From: Gemmatimonadota bacterium
GTDB lineage: Bacteria > Gemmatimonadota > Gemmatimonadetes > Longimicrobiales > Gaopeijiaceae
Direction of reading: 5' to 3'
Length of the DNA stretch: 64,000 nucleotides
NCBI GenBank assembly: GCA_007125845.1
Contig: SLCK01000023.1
Span: 1-64,000, forward strand
Shown here: positions 1-7,057 of the stretch, one piece after another
How positions within the stretch are numbered: the stretch's first letter is position 1
How the letters are laid out: every line of letters begins with the position of its first letter
Translations under genes and position numbers: made by a program
Notes under the pieces: generated by a model
The model's input: the letters and a program-made list of their open reading frames with translations, nothing else
Told to the model about the DNA's origin: nothing
Database searches by the model: none

Positions 1-28
1 CCCGGACCTCCGAGTGCGGAGGACCGGG
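1..28. terminator. GC-rich hairpin before tRNA-Ser
   Basis: The first 28 bases fold into a stem of 5 + 6 pairs interrupted by one A-A mismatch, closed by an AGTG loop. There is no T-run after it, so it is not a classical intrinsic terminator. It could be the end of an upstream transcript or a processing hairpin in front of the tRNA. The left context lies outside the window. Confidence 0.3.
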
Positions 29-36
29 GCGTCCAC

Positions 37-120
37 GGAGGCGTAGCCCTAACTGGTAAGGCACCGCACTCGAAATGCGGCGGGCGCAAGCCCTTGGGGG
101 TTCGAGTCCCTCCGCCTCCG
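37..120 (+). tRNA. tRNA-Ser (anticodon CGA)
   Basis: An 84-nt class II tRNA without an encoded CCA. The acceptor stem GGAGGCG (37-43) pairs with CGCCTCC (113-119), leaving discriminator G120. The anticodon stem CCGCA/TGCGG encloses loop CTCGAAA with anticodon CGA, which reads UCG serine codons. A long variable arm and a T-loop TTCGAGT follow, as expected for tRNA-Ser. A strong intrinsic terminator lies 27 nt downstream, and an accessory patch (IS element and gene remnants) begins right after it. tRNA-Ser genes are common integration targets, but I saw no second copy of its 3' end in the window. Confidence 0.95.
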
Positions 121-147
121 CCTCTCCTGAATGGCCGCAAGGCTAAG

Positions 148-181
148 CGCTCCAACGATGTACGTTGGGGCGTTTTTTTTT
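148..181 (+). terminator. Rho-independent terminator after tRNA-Ser
   Basis: A 10-bp stem CGCTCCAACG/CGTTGGGGCG with one G-U pair and a 5-nt loop ATGTA is followed directly by nine T residues. This is a textbook intrinsic terminator and presumably ends the tRNA transcript. Confidence 0.9.
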
Positions 182-593
182 GGCTGTGTGTCAGGGGGTG
201 TGTCACTTTTTCGGCCGGCCCGGGCTGATTTCGAACTTTGGTTCGGGGGTTGTCCAGGGACCCGGAGAACCTCCGGCACATCTCCGGGCACCCGGCGCCG
301 AACGCACCACCTTCGAGGTGCGCCCATGCGCCTTGAGCAGGCCGGGGCGGGGCCTCAAGGGGACTCGAGGTCTCGAAGCGGTGGGCCACGTCCACGTCCG
401 CGACCCGGCGGGCCCCAAGGGCTTTGAGGACGTTGATCATCCCCCCGCCCATGAGGAGCCGGGTGCCGGAGCGGAGGGGAGGGAAGAAAAGGGGAGCGCC
501 AGACCGCCTTCGGGCACCGGAGAACTCCTCATGGGAGCTAGCAAGCCAGACCTCGCAGAGTCCACCTGCCATCACCTGGACCGGGACCTCGAG
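182..593. other. No confident gene: left flank of the IS element
   Basis: About 410 bases between the tRNA terminator and the IS target site. Several GC-rich frames are open, but none has a convincing start, ribosome-binding site or recognisable product. One minus-strand frame stays open across the IS insertion point once the element and one copy of the duplication are removed. The stretch may therefore be the remnant of a gene split by the insertion. Confidence 0.4.
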
Positions 594-599
594 CTCAGC
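594..599. repeat. IS target-site duplication, left copy
   Basis: CTCAGC lies immediately outside the left terminal repeat and is repeated exactly at 3282-3287 outside the right terminal repeat. A short duplication of this size is within the range IS21-family elements produce, and it fixes both ends of the element. Confidence 0.9.
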
Positions 600-745
600 T
601 GCGTATTCCGGCGGAAGTGGGCCACCGATTCCGAGCCAAGTGGGCCACCTGTTCCGATCGATGTGGGCCACGGATTCCGACGGAAGTGAGCCACCCATTC
701 CGGGGATGTGGGCCGGCCATTCCGGCAGATGTGGGCCACCCCCGG
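600..745. repeat. Left IS end: six tandem transposase-site repeats
   Basis: Six degenerate copies of a motif close to GAAGTGGGCCACCNATTCCG recur about every 22-23 bases, beginning near 615, 638, 660, 683, 705 and 728. The same motif occurs inverted at the right end. IS21-family ends are known to carry multiple such repeats that bind the IstA transposase. Confidence 0.85.
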
Positions 746-829
746 GGAGGAGCTGAAGCCGACGCTGGATAACCGTTCCTTCGGGCCGTCATTTGCTCCC
801 CTTCTGTTCCACCGAGACCAGGAGGGGGG

Positions 830-2386
830 ATGGCGGCGAAGAGGTTGTCCATGCGTAAGATCAAGGAAGTCCTGCGTCTTGGAGGCCAGGGCCTCTCGGA
901 CCGAGAAATCAGCCAGAGCCTCAAGATCGGGCGCGCGACGGTACGAAGGTACCGGGTGCGTGCCGAGGCGGCGGGCCTGTCGTGGCCTTTGGCCCCGGAG
1001 CTCACCGAGAGCGAGCTGGAGGCGAGGCTCTTTCCTCCCGTGCCACCGGCAGGAACGCCCAGGCCCCTTCCGGACTGGAAGCACATCCACGAGGAGCTTC
1101 GCCGTCCTGGGGTGACGCTCCAGCTCCTGTGGCTGGAGTACCGGGAGGCGCATCCGGGCGGCTATCAGTACAGTCAGTTCTGCGAGCTCTACTCCCGGTG
1201 GCGCGGCACGCTCGATCCTGTGCTCCGCCAGGAGCACAAGGCGGGCGAGAAGGTCTTCGTTGACTACGGTGGCCAGACCGTGCCGGTCGTAGATCCCGGC
1301 ACCGGCGAGATCCGGGAAGCTCAGCTCTTCGTGGGCGTGCTCGGCGCGAGCAACTTCACCTTCGCCGAAGCGACCTGGACCCAGAGCCTGCCTGACTGGA
1401 CCGGGTCGCACGTGCGGATGTTCGAGTACTTCGGGGGCGTACCGGAGCTCGTGGTCCCGGACAACCTTGCCTCCGGCGTGAGCCGGGCCTGCCGCTACGA
1501 CCCCGATGTGAACCCGAGCTATCAGGAGCTCGCGACGCACTACGGCACGGCCGTGCTGCCCACGCGCCGGGCGAAGCCTCGCGACAAGGCCAAGGCCGAG
1601 GCCGGCGTTCTTCTCGCCGCGCGCTGGATCCTGGCTCCGCTGCGCAATCACACCTTCTTTGGACTGGCCGAGTTGAACGAGGAGATCGCACGGTGCCTCG
1701 AGACGCTCAACGACCGCCCCTTCCAGAAGCTGAAGGGCAGTCGCCGCACGCTCTTCGAGACCGTGGAGCGCCCCATCTTGCGCTCCCTTCCGGAGAGCCG
1801 CTACGAGTTCGCCGAGTGGCGCAAGGCCCGCGCGAACATCGACTACCACATCGCCGTGGACAAGCACTTCTACAGCGTTCCCTACCAGCTCGTGCGCAAG
1901 CAGGTGGACGTGCGCCTGACCGCGTCGACTGTCGAAGCGTTCCACGACGGCCGCCGCGTGGCCGCCCATCCCCGCAGCCACCAGCCGGGGCGCTTCACCA
2001 CCGATCCCGGCCACCGCCCGAAGGCGCACCAGAAGCATCTGGAGTGGACCCCCTCGCGGATCCTCCGCTGGGCCAGCAAGACGGGGCCGTACACCCAGGC
2101 TCTCGTCGGTCGCATCATGGAGGCCAAGCCCCATCCGGAGCAGGGCTACCGCGCCTGCCTCGGCCTGCTGCGCCTCGGGGAGCGCTACTCTCCCGAGCGC
2201 CTCGAGGCGGCGTGCCGGCGGGCGCTCACGATCGGCGGGATCTCCTACCGCTCCGTCCAGTCTATCCTCTCGAACGGACTGGACCGAGTCCCCCTGAACG
2301 ACGACGAACAGACGGTGCTCGAGTTGCCCCAGGAGCATGAGAACGTTCGCGGCGCCGACTACTACACCACCTCACCCTGGAACTGA
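830..2386 (+). CDS. istA: IS21-family transposase IstA
   Basis: A 518-residue DDE transposase that cuts and joins the IS21 element ends. An N-terminal helix-turn-helix (about residues 8-45) is followed by an rve-type RNase H fold catalytic core. The likely acidic triad is D145 (in VFVDYGG), D211 (in VVPDNLASG) and E257 (in KAKAEAGV). The C-terminal portion matches the Mu/IS21 integrase tail. It starts at ATG 830 after a purine-rich stretch. istB begins 10 nt after the istA stop, so the two are probably translated from one transcript. Length and motifs are complete, with no frameshift. The family assignment is firm; activity is inferred. Confidence 0.95.
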   Translation: MAAKRLSMRKIKEVLRLGGQGLSDREISQSLKIGRATVRRYRVRAEAAGLSWPLAPELTESELEARLFPPVPPAGTPRPLPDWKHIHEELRRPGVTLQLLWLEYREAHPGGYQYSQFCELYSRWRGTLDPVLRQEHKAGEKVFVDYGGQTVPVVDPGTGEIREAQLFVGVLGASNFTFAEATWTQSLPDWTGSHVRMFEYFGGVPELVVPDNLASGVSRACRYDPDVNPSYQELATHYGTAVLPTRRAKPRDKAKAEAGVLLAARWILAPLRNHTFFGLAELNEEIARCLETLNDRPFQKLKGSRRTLFETVERPILRSLPESRYEFAEWRKARANIDYHIAVDKHFYSVPYQLVRKQVDVRLTASTVEAFHDGRRVAAHPRSHQPGRFTTDPGHRPKAHQKHLEWTPSRILRWASKTGPYTQALVGRIMEAKPHPEQGYRACLGLLRLGERYSPERLEAACRRALTIGGISYRSVQSILSNGLDRVPLNDDEQTVLELPQEHENVRGADYYTTSPWN

Positions 2387-2396
2387 GAGTCCGATC

Positions 2397-3155
2397 ATGC
2401 TTCTCGAACCGACCCTCCACCGACTCCGGGAGCTGCAGCTCACCGGCATGGCCGCCGCCCTGGAAGAACAGCAGGGCGTGCCCGACATCCAGAGCCTCTC
2501 CTTCGAGGATCGTCTCGCGCTCCTCGTCGAGCGGGAGGCCACTGTGCGTGAAGATCGCCGGCTCACCCGGCTACTGCGCCAGGCCAGGCTCCGACTTCCC
2601 GCCTCCGTGGAGGAGTTGGACTTCCGCTCTGCTCGGGGCCTCGATCGTTCCGTCGTCCTCCGCCTCGCCGGATGCGGCTGGATCCGCAGGCACGAGGTGG
2701 TTCTCATCAGCGGTGCAACGGGAACCGGCAAGACGTTCCTCGCATGTGCCCTGGCGCAGGCGGCCTGTCGCCGAGGGCTCTCCAGCCGGTACTTCCGTCT
2801 CTCCCGGCTGCTCGAGGAGCTCGCGCTGGCCCGCGGCGACGGCTCCTATCCGAAGTTCATGGACCGACTCCAGAAAACCGCGCTCCTGGTGCTCGACGAC
2901 TACGGTCTCGCTCCCCTCAACCAGAGCGAACGCCGAGACCTGCTCGAAGTCCTTGAGGACCGCACCGGCCGCCGGGCCACGCTGGTCACGAGCCAACTTC
3001 CCCTGGATCACTGGCATGAGGTCGTCGGCGATGCCACCTTGGCCGATGCCATCCTCGACCGGCTGATCCACCACGCCCACCGCATCACCCTGAAAGGAGG
3101 ATCCATGCGCAAGAAGAAGCCGAAGACCAACTCGTCCGACGTCGCCACGGCGTAG
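2397..3155 (+). CDS. istB: IS21-family helper ATPase IstB
   Basis: A 252-residue DnaC-like AAA+ ATPase that assists IstA in target selection and strand transfer. The N-terminal helical region (MLLEPTLHRLRELQL) precedes a Walker A motif GATGTGKT at residues 106-113 and a Walker B region LLVLDDYG. The ATG at 2397 is preferred over an upstream in-frame start inside istA, because IstB proteins begin with this LxxLRELxLxGM segment. A lysine-rich tail KKKPK closes the protein. It is intact and co-oriented with istA inside the terminal repeats. Confidence 0.94.
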   Translation: MLLEPTLHRLRELQLTGMAAALEEQQGVPDIQSLSFEDRLALLVEREATVREDRRLTRLLRQARLRLPASVEELDFRSARGLDRSVVLRLAGCGWIRRHEVVLISGATGTGKTFLACALAQAACRRGLSSRYFRLSRLLEELALARGDGSYPKFMDRLQKTALLVLDDYGLAPLNQSERRDLLEVLEDRTGRRATLVTSQLPLDHWHEVVGDATLADAILDRLIHHAHRITLKGGSMRKKKPKTNSSDVATA

Positions 3156-3185
3156 ATCACGCCGCCAGCGTCGCTTCGCTCCGAT

Positions 3186-3281
3186 GGGTGGCCCTCATCC
3201 CCCGGAACGGGTGGCCCGCTTCCTCCGGACTGGGTGGCTCACTTCCTCCGGACTGGGTGGCCCACTTCGCCGGAATCCGCA
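3186..3281. repeat. Right IS end: four tandem transposase-site repeats
   Basis: Four copies of the CGGAACGGGTGGCCCGCTTC-like motif, the reverse complement of the left-end repeats, spaced about 22 bases apart. They end in the inverted terminal repeat at 3281. Confidence 0.85.
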
Positions 3282-3287
3282 CTCAGC
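3282..3287. repeat. IS target-site duplication, right copy
   Basis: CTCAGC, identical to 594-599 and directly abutting the right terminal repeat. The flanking DNA joins cleanly if the element plus one copy is removed. Confidence 0.9.
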
Positions 3288-3465
3288 GACTGCGTGGACG
3301 AGAACAATTCCTCGATGAACCACCGGCAGGTGCTGGCGTCGAGCTGTCCTCGAGCCGGAGTGCCCGCGGCAGGAGCACCGGTGCTTCGACGAACAAGTCT
3401 CGGTCCTGGATGGGCCGGGCCTGCTCGGCCATCTCGGCGGCGCCGTTCTCGACTGTGGAGAACAC

Positions 3466-3990
3466 ATGACTCGACGAGACTCTCTCGAACTGCTGGGAAT
3501 CCCGACTGCTGAAGCGCGGCTGATCCGGTACTTCCTGGTCCGCCCAGAGGCTCGACCTCACTTGCGGGAGATTCAGCGTGTACTGGACCTCGGAGGAGCA
3601 TCGGTCTAACGCGCGCTGAGTCGGCTGGTGGACTTGGGGGCGCTGGAGCGGACGGAGGAGGATGGACGTACGCTTTACTCAGTCGTTCCGCGCGCGTCCG
3701 TGTGGAGGGCGCTACGTCTTCTCGAGTCCGAAACGAAGGACCCGACGCCGTTTCTGCGAGACGCTCTGATCGATGTGCGGGGTATCGAAGCCGCATTCGT
3801 CTTCGGTTCAACGGCTACCGGCCGCATCGATGACGAAAGCGACGTTGATCTGTTCGTAGTGGAGCAGCCGTCGTTTGACCGAAGGGAACTGAATCGCCGG
3901 ACTGCGGAAACGGGTCTATTGCTCGGCCGCCAGGGGAACATCGTACGATGCCGGCCACGCTGCGGCCCTCGCGCTACTCGCGGCATGTGA
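3466..3990 (+). pseudogene. Broken winged-helix/nucleotidyltransferase (MNT-type antitoxin-like)
   Basis: From ATG 3466 the frame encodes a winged-helix segment (MTRRDSLELLGIPTAEARL and onward) and then meets a TAA at 3607-3609. The same frame continues with the rest of the winged helix (RALSRLVDLGALERTEEDG). It then enters a minimal nucleotidyltransferase fold with the signature GSTATGRIDDESDVDLFVV (G-S then D-x-D). A single C-to-T change turning CAA (Gln) into TAA would explain the interruption. The 3' end departs from the family after LLLGRQGNIVR, where the frame of a HEPN-like domain takes over. This looks like a degraded HTH-MNT gene of a nucleotidyltransferase/HEPN module. The winged-helix and NTase readings are good; toxin-antitoxin function is inferred. 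Confidence 0.7.
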
Positions 3991-4279
3991 CCTTCGAACC
4001 GGGTCTGGGCGAGGCCACCACGAAGTTGCTTTCTCAGCGGCCGCCGCCCTCGGTGGCGAGGACCTGAAAGACCTCGTCCCCGACTGTACTGAAGTCAGGG
4101 GGCTACGTCACGCGTCAATGGAGGACCCGCGCAAGGCAACTGCGGAGGATCGGGACCACGCTCTGGAGTGGATGCGGAGGACCCTGCCCGCAATCCGACT
4201 TGCCATACTCGAGAAGTCGCCGAGTCTTTCCGACCGATTGGTAAACTACCCATCGAAACGCCGGGACTCGAAGCCGTAG
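3944..4279 (+). pseudogene. HEPN-like domain remnant
   Basis: In the +1 frame relative to the nucleotidyltransferase remnant, an open stretch runs to TAG 4277-4279. It encodes SYDAGHAAALALLAACDLR, then a GHHEVAFSAAAALGG helix, a polar segment with RGLRHASMEDP, and a final helix EDRDHALEWMRRTLP. The alternating helices with small residues and a late basic/acidic switch resemble HEPN domains commonly paired with MNT nucleotidyltransferases. No start codon or ribosome-binding site is visible. The N-terminal helix appears missing or fused out of frame to the upstream gene, so a frameshift or small deletion near 3925-3945 is likely. The canonical R-x4-6-H motif is not clearly present. Confidence 0.5.
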
Positions 4280-4507
4280 TCCAGCCCAGAGCTTCTATGC
4301 CGATCCGCCCACAGTCGAGGTTCACCCGGCGAAAGTGTCCGTCTTTCAACCGGCGTTGCGGGTTCTCTGAACTTTGTCCTCCTCTGGGGGTGAGTCGGGC
4401 CCAGCTTTAACACTTCCGATTTCGAAGTGCTGTTGGGATAGGGGTTTACGGAGACACCGAGAGGCGTTGGCACTACACGCACCCCCGTAGGCTGTGACTT
4501 GGCGGTG

Positions 4508-4873
4508 CTAGCCGACGCCGTTCACCTTCTCGTCCCGACCGGCGGCCTCGAGGCGCATCTCCTGGAGGTCGTCGAGGTCCCGGCGCTCAGCGAAGAGCTC
4601 CTCCTCGATGCGGTCCTTCTTGGTGCGGGGGCCGAAGGGGGTGGCGTCCACCTGCTCGCTGGCTTCGAGCTCCTCGCCGAGCCGGACCGTCTCGGCTCCT
4701 TCCCGGGCGGAACGTCGTTGGGTCGCCCCTCGCGCTCGTGGTTCTGGAGTGGCCGGGTGTGCATGGATGTGCTTGGCTCGCGCATCACCGTCCGCAGATC
4801 GGCGCTTCCCACGCGGCAGCGGAATTACGTAGCGGGGATTCCAGAACTCTTCCCAGGAGGTCTGCCCCTTCAC
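4508..4873 (-). CDS. Hypothetical charged protein
   Basis: A possible 121-residue protein from GTG 4873, preceded by GAAAGGA at suitable spacing. The start of the predicted protein (KGQTSWEEFWNPRYV) is aromatic. The rest is very charged, ending in an Arg/Glu/Asp-rich helix (FGPRTKKDRIEEELFAERRD). There is no signal peptide, membrane segment or family motif I recognise. It lies downstream of the ArsR-VOC-SRPBCC operon on the same strand, separated by about 260 bases. The strong charge bias and absence of recognisable domains leave open that this is a chance open frame or decayed gene. Confidence 0.3.
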   Translation of the reverse strand: MKGQTSWEEFWNPRYVIPLPRGKRRSADGDARAKHIHAHPATPEPRARGATQRRSAREGAETVRLGEELEASEQVDATPFGPRTKKDRIEEELFAERRDLDDLQEMRLEAAGRDEKVNGVG

Positions 4874-5135
4874 CCATCCTTTCTCAAGACCTGCCGCAGA
4901 ACCGCCATACGCCTCCCGCGCACCGGGTAGAGGGGTGTCACTGTGGGGTGAAGCCTTCGGGGAGGCGGACGTAACCACGGATTGGAGCGCCTGGCGCCCG
5001 ACATCCGGCGCCCGTAGGCAAAGAAGGGCCTTTCGAACTCGAAGCGGGCGGGCGGAGACCCGTTGGTGCGCTCGATCCCGGCCCCCCCCCGTCCGTTCAT
5101 GATCCCACTCACCGGGCGGGTGCAAGGCCCCCCGA

Positions 5136-5654
5136 TCACTCGGACCGGGATTCCGACAACAGGGTGTCCAGGTGCTGGTAGCTCAGCTCCATCCCGTCGG
5201 TCATCCCCGATGCCATCGCCCCGTCCCGCGCTTCCTTCGAGCCGTATTCCAAGCGCGTGGTGACGGTGGTGGCTCCGTCCCGCTCCTCGAAGGTCAGGGT
5301 GATCATCACGTCTCCTGCCTCGTTCATGCTTCCGCCCATGTCGCCCGGATCGTACCTCTGGGTGTGCCGGATGCGGGCGGGGGGATCGACCTCCTCGAAC
5401 ACCCCGTGGAATCCGAACTCCTTCCCGTCCTCGTCCGAACGCCAGCTCCAGCGATAGGCGCCGCCCTCGCGGACGTCCATCTCGCACACGGGCATCGTCC
5501 AGCCCGGCGGGCCGTCCAACCAGCGTTGCATCAAGGCCGGCTCGGTGTACGCGCGGTACACCAGGGCTCGGGGAGCCGCGAAGGTGCGGGTCACGATGAC
5601 TTCGTGGTCGCTGGGAAGGGATACCTGGGCGGGTTCCTGCCGATTGGTGGTCAT
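5136..5654 (-). CDS. SRPBCC/AHSA1-family protein
   Basis: A 172-residue protein of the START/SRPBCC (Aha1-C) fold, a deep hydrophobic-ligand pocket. Typical features are VTRTFAAPRALVYRAYTEP near residue 21, the RWLDGP segment, the strand pair GGAYRWSWRSDEDGKEFGF, and the C-terminal helix GMTDGMELSYQHLDTLL. Starting at ATG 5654 it has a GAGGAG ribosome-binding site nine bases upstream. It is the last gene of a three-gene operon behind an ArsR regulator and a VOC protein. This trio recurs in many soil bacteria, where the SRPBCC gene is the regulator's usual partner. The ligand is unknown. Confidence 0.88.
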   Translation of the reverse strand: MTTNRQEPAQVSLPSDHEVIVTRTFAAPRALVYRAYTEPALMQRWLDGPPGWTMPVCEMDVREGGAYRWSWRSDEDGKEFGFHGVFEEVDPPARIRHTQRYDPGDMGGSMNEAGDVMITLTFEERDGATTVTTRLEYGSKEARDGAMASGMTDGMELSYQHLDTLLSESRSE

Positions 5655-5694
5655 GCCGGGACTCCTCGGTCAGGGGTTGGGGGCACGGGGCGTT

Positions 5695-6129
5695 TCAACC
5701 GGCTGCGGCGCGGTCCAGTCCGGCCACATCGATCTTCTGCATGCTCAGGAGCGCCTGCTGGACTCGCTCCGCCTTCTCACGATCGGGGTCGGACAGGTGC
5801 TCCATGAGGGCCTTCGGGACGACCTGCCACGAGAGCCCGAAGCGGTCCTTCAGCCATCCGCATTGGCTTTCCTGGCCTCCATCCGCGGTCAATCGGCCCC
5901 AGTAGCGGTCCACCTCCTCCTGATCCTCGCACTCGATGAAGAAGGAAACGGACTCGTTGAAGTCGTGTCGGGCGCCCGCCAGCGCCATGATGCGCTGGCC
6001 CGCGATCTCGAAGGTCGCGGTGTGGGGAGAGGTGGACAGCTCGCGGAAGTCGTCAAAGATCGAGCGGTAGTAGGCGACGACTTCGTCCAGGGGCACCTTG
6101 AACCAGAGGAAGGGGGTGAGGGCCCGCAT
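5695..6129 (-). CDS. PhnB-like VOC-superfamily protein
   Basis: A 144-residue vicinal-oxygen-chelate protein of the PhnB/3-demethylubiquinone-methyltransferase-like group. It opens with the beta-alpha-beta unit MRALTPFLWFKVPLDEVVAYYRSIF. It contains FEIAGQRIMALAGARHDFNESVSFFIECED, and WGRLTADGGQESQCGWLKDRFGLSWQVVP, which is the hallmark C-terminal module of this family. The start ATG is 2 nt beyond the ArsR stop and has a GGAG eight bases upstream, so translation is probably coupled. The substrate is unknown; PhnB-like annotations in this family rarely reflect phosphonate metabolism. Confidence 0.88.
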   Translation of the reverse strand: MRALTPFLWFKVPLDEVVAYYRSIFDDFRELSTSPHTATFEIAGQRIMALAGARHDFNESVSFFIECEDQEEVDRYWGRLTADGGQESQCGWLKDRFGLSWQVVPKALMEHLSDPDREKAERVQQALLSMQKIDVAGLDRAAAG

Positions 6130-6131
6130 GG

Positions 6132-6524
6132 TCAGTCTCCGTTGAGATCTCGGGTCGATGAAGGGTCGCTCCCGGTGGAGGATGCGTCCCGGAGCTCGTC
6201 CAGAAGGGCGTCCAGCCGCCGGTAGTTCGTCTCCCAGATCTCCCGGTAGCGCTCGATCCAGCTCGTCGCCGCCTCCAGGGGCTCAGGTTCGAGCCGGCGG
6301 GGGCGGACCCGTCCCTCGCTCCGGACCGACACCAGGCCTGCCCGCTCGAGGACCTGGAGATGTTTCGAGATCGCAGGCTGGCTCATCTCGAAGGGGGCGG
6401 CCAGCTCGTTCACCGTGGCTTCGCCGCGAGCGAGGCGCGCAAGGATCGCCCGGCGAGTGGAGTTCGCGAGCGCAGAGAAGGTGGCGTCGAGCTCTTGCGG
6501 CTCGAGCTCCATTGCAGGGCTCAT
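6132..6524 (-). CDS. ArsR-family transcriptional regulator
   Basis: A 130-residue winged-helix repressor. The HTH core reads FSALANSTRRAILARLARGE, then VNELAAPFEMSQPAISKHLQ and the wing ERAGLVSVRSEGRVRPRRLEPEPL. No metal-binding cysteine pair (ELCVCD type) is present, so it belongs to the non-metal ArsR group that sits next to SRPBCC genes. ATG 6524 with GGAG five bases upstream is preferred over a GTG at 6554, which would sit inside the operator palindrome. It is first in the operon ahead of the VOC and SRPBCC genes and most likely represses its own promoter through the palindrome at 6551-6574. Confidence 0.92.
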   Translation of the reverse strand: MSPAMELEPQELDATFSALANSTRRAILARLARGEATVNELAAPFEMSQPAISKHLQVLERAGLVSVRSEGRVRPRRLEPEPLEAATSWIERYREIWETNYRRLDALLDELRDASSTGSDPSSTRDLNGD

Positions 6525-6550
6525 GCGGGCTCCAGTGGAAGATCCGGATA

Positions 6551-6574
6551 ACACATAACTATGAGGTTATGTGT
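6551..6574. promoter_or_regulatory. Palindromic operator of the ArsR operon
   Basis: Perfect 9-bp arms ACACATAAC and GTTATGTGT flank a 6-base spacer TATGAG. The site lies 27 bases upstream of the arsR-type start codon, in the expected promoter region. It is AT-rich against a GC-rich background, typical of ArsR-family self-regulation. Confidence 0.75.
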
Positions 6575-7057
6575 CTCCACACTCGCCGTCAAGCACGGCG
6601 CGCGCAACCGCGTGCACGGTGGCATAGTCCGCGCTCGCCTCGCCCCACCGGGGCCGGACCACTGGGGGTCGCCGGAAGCGGTCCCGGTGCGCACCTCTGC
6701 GCTCTCGAACCCGGAGCCGTTGGTGTGCGGGCATGCCGCCTTGGCGCTGAGGCGGGTGGTTTCGGCCGAGGCGAGGGAGCCGCTGGCCTCCCGCTCGTCG
6801 GTGGGGCCCAACGAGTGGGTGAGGTCCGAGCTGGTCGCGGCCCTCGCCCCCCTGACCGTCGAGCGGATATTCCTTGTGGGCCACCGCGTTGGTGTCGGGC
6901 GCAGGTCTTCCCACTCCCGGAAGCCGGCCATTCGCCGGCCGACTACCTGATGGGTCCGGTCGAGGGGACGGATGGACGAACCTCGAAGAGTACCTGGATG
7001 GGACGGATTCGAACCGACCGGACCGGTGAGCTCGTCCTTCGGGGTGGCGAAGCCCGC
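6575..7057. other. No confident gene
   Basis: About 480 bases between the ArsR operator and the end of the hydrolase gene. All frames lack a plausible start with ribosome-binding site or a recognisable domain. The sequence is GC-rich, and the long open frames on both strands look like composition effects. Confidence 0.4.

Larger units (their letters stand above)
600..3281 (+). mobile_element. Complete IS21-family insertion sequence (istA-istB)
   Basis: A 2682-bp element bounded by imperfect inverted repeats beginning TGCGTATTCCGGCGGAAGTG on the left and TGCGGATTCCGGCGAAGTGG on the right (read inward). It carries the two-gene istA-istB arrangement typical of IS21. The ends contain tandem copies of a roughly 20-22-bp motif that probably serve as multiple transposase-binding sites. 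Perfect 6-bp duplications (CTCAGC) flank it. Both genes are open with intact catalytic motifs, so the copy looks young and potentially active. Confidence 0.95.

Noticed and set aside
572-2338. A long minus-strand open frame opposite istA
   Set aside because: It is antisense to the transposase, has no recognisable domain, and its length is explained by high GC content.
37-4279. Genomic island integrated at tRNA-Ser
   Set aside because: No integrase gene and no second copy of the tRNA 3' end were seen; only an IS and gene remnants support an accessory patch.
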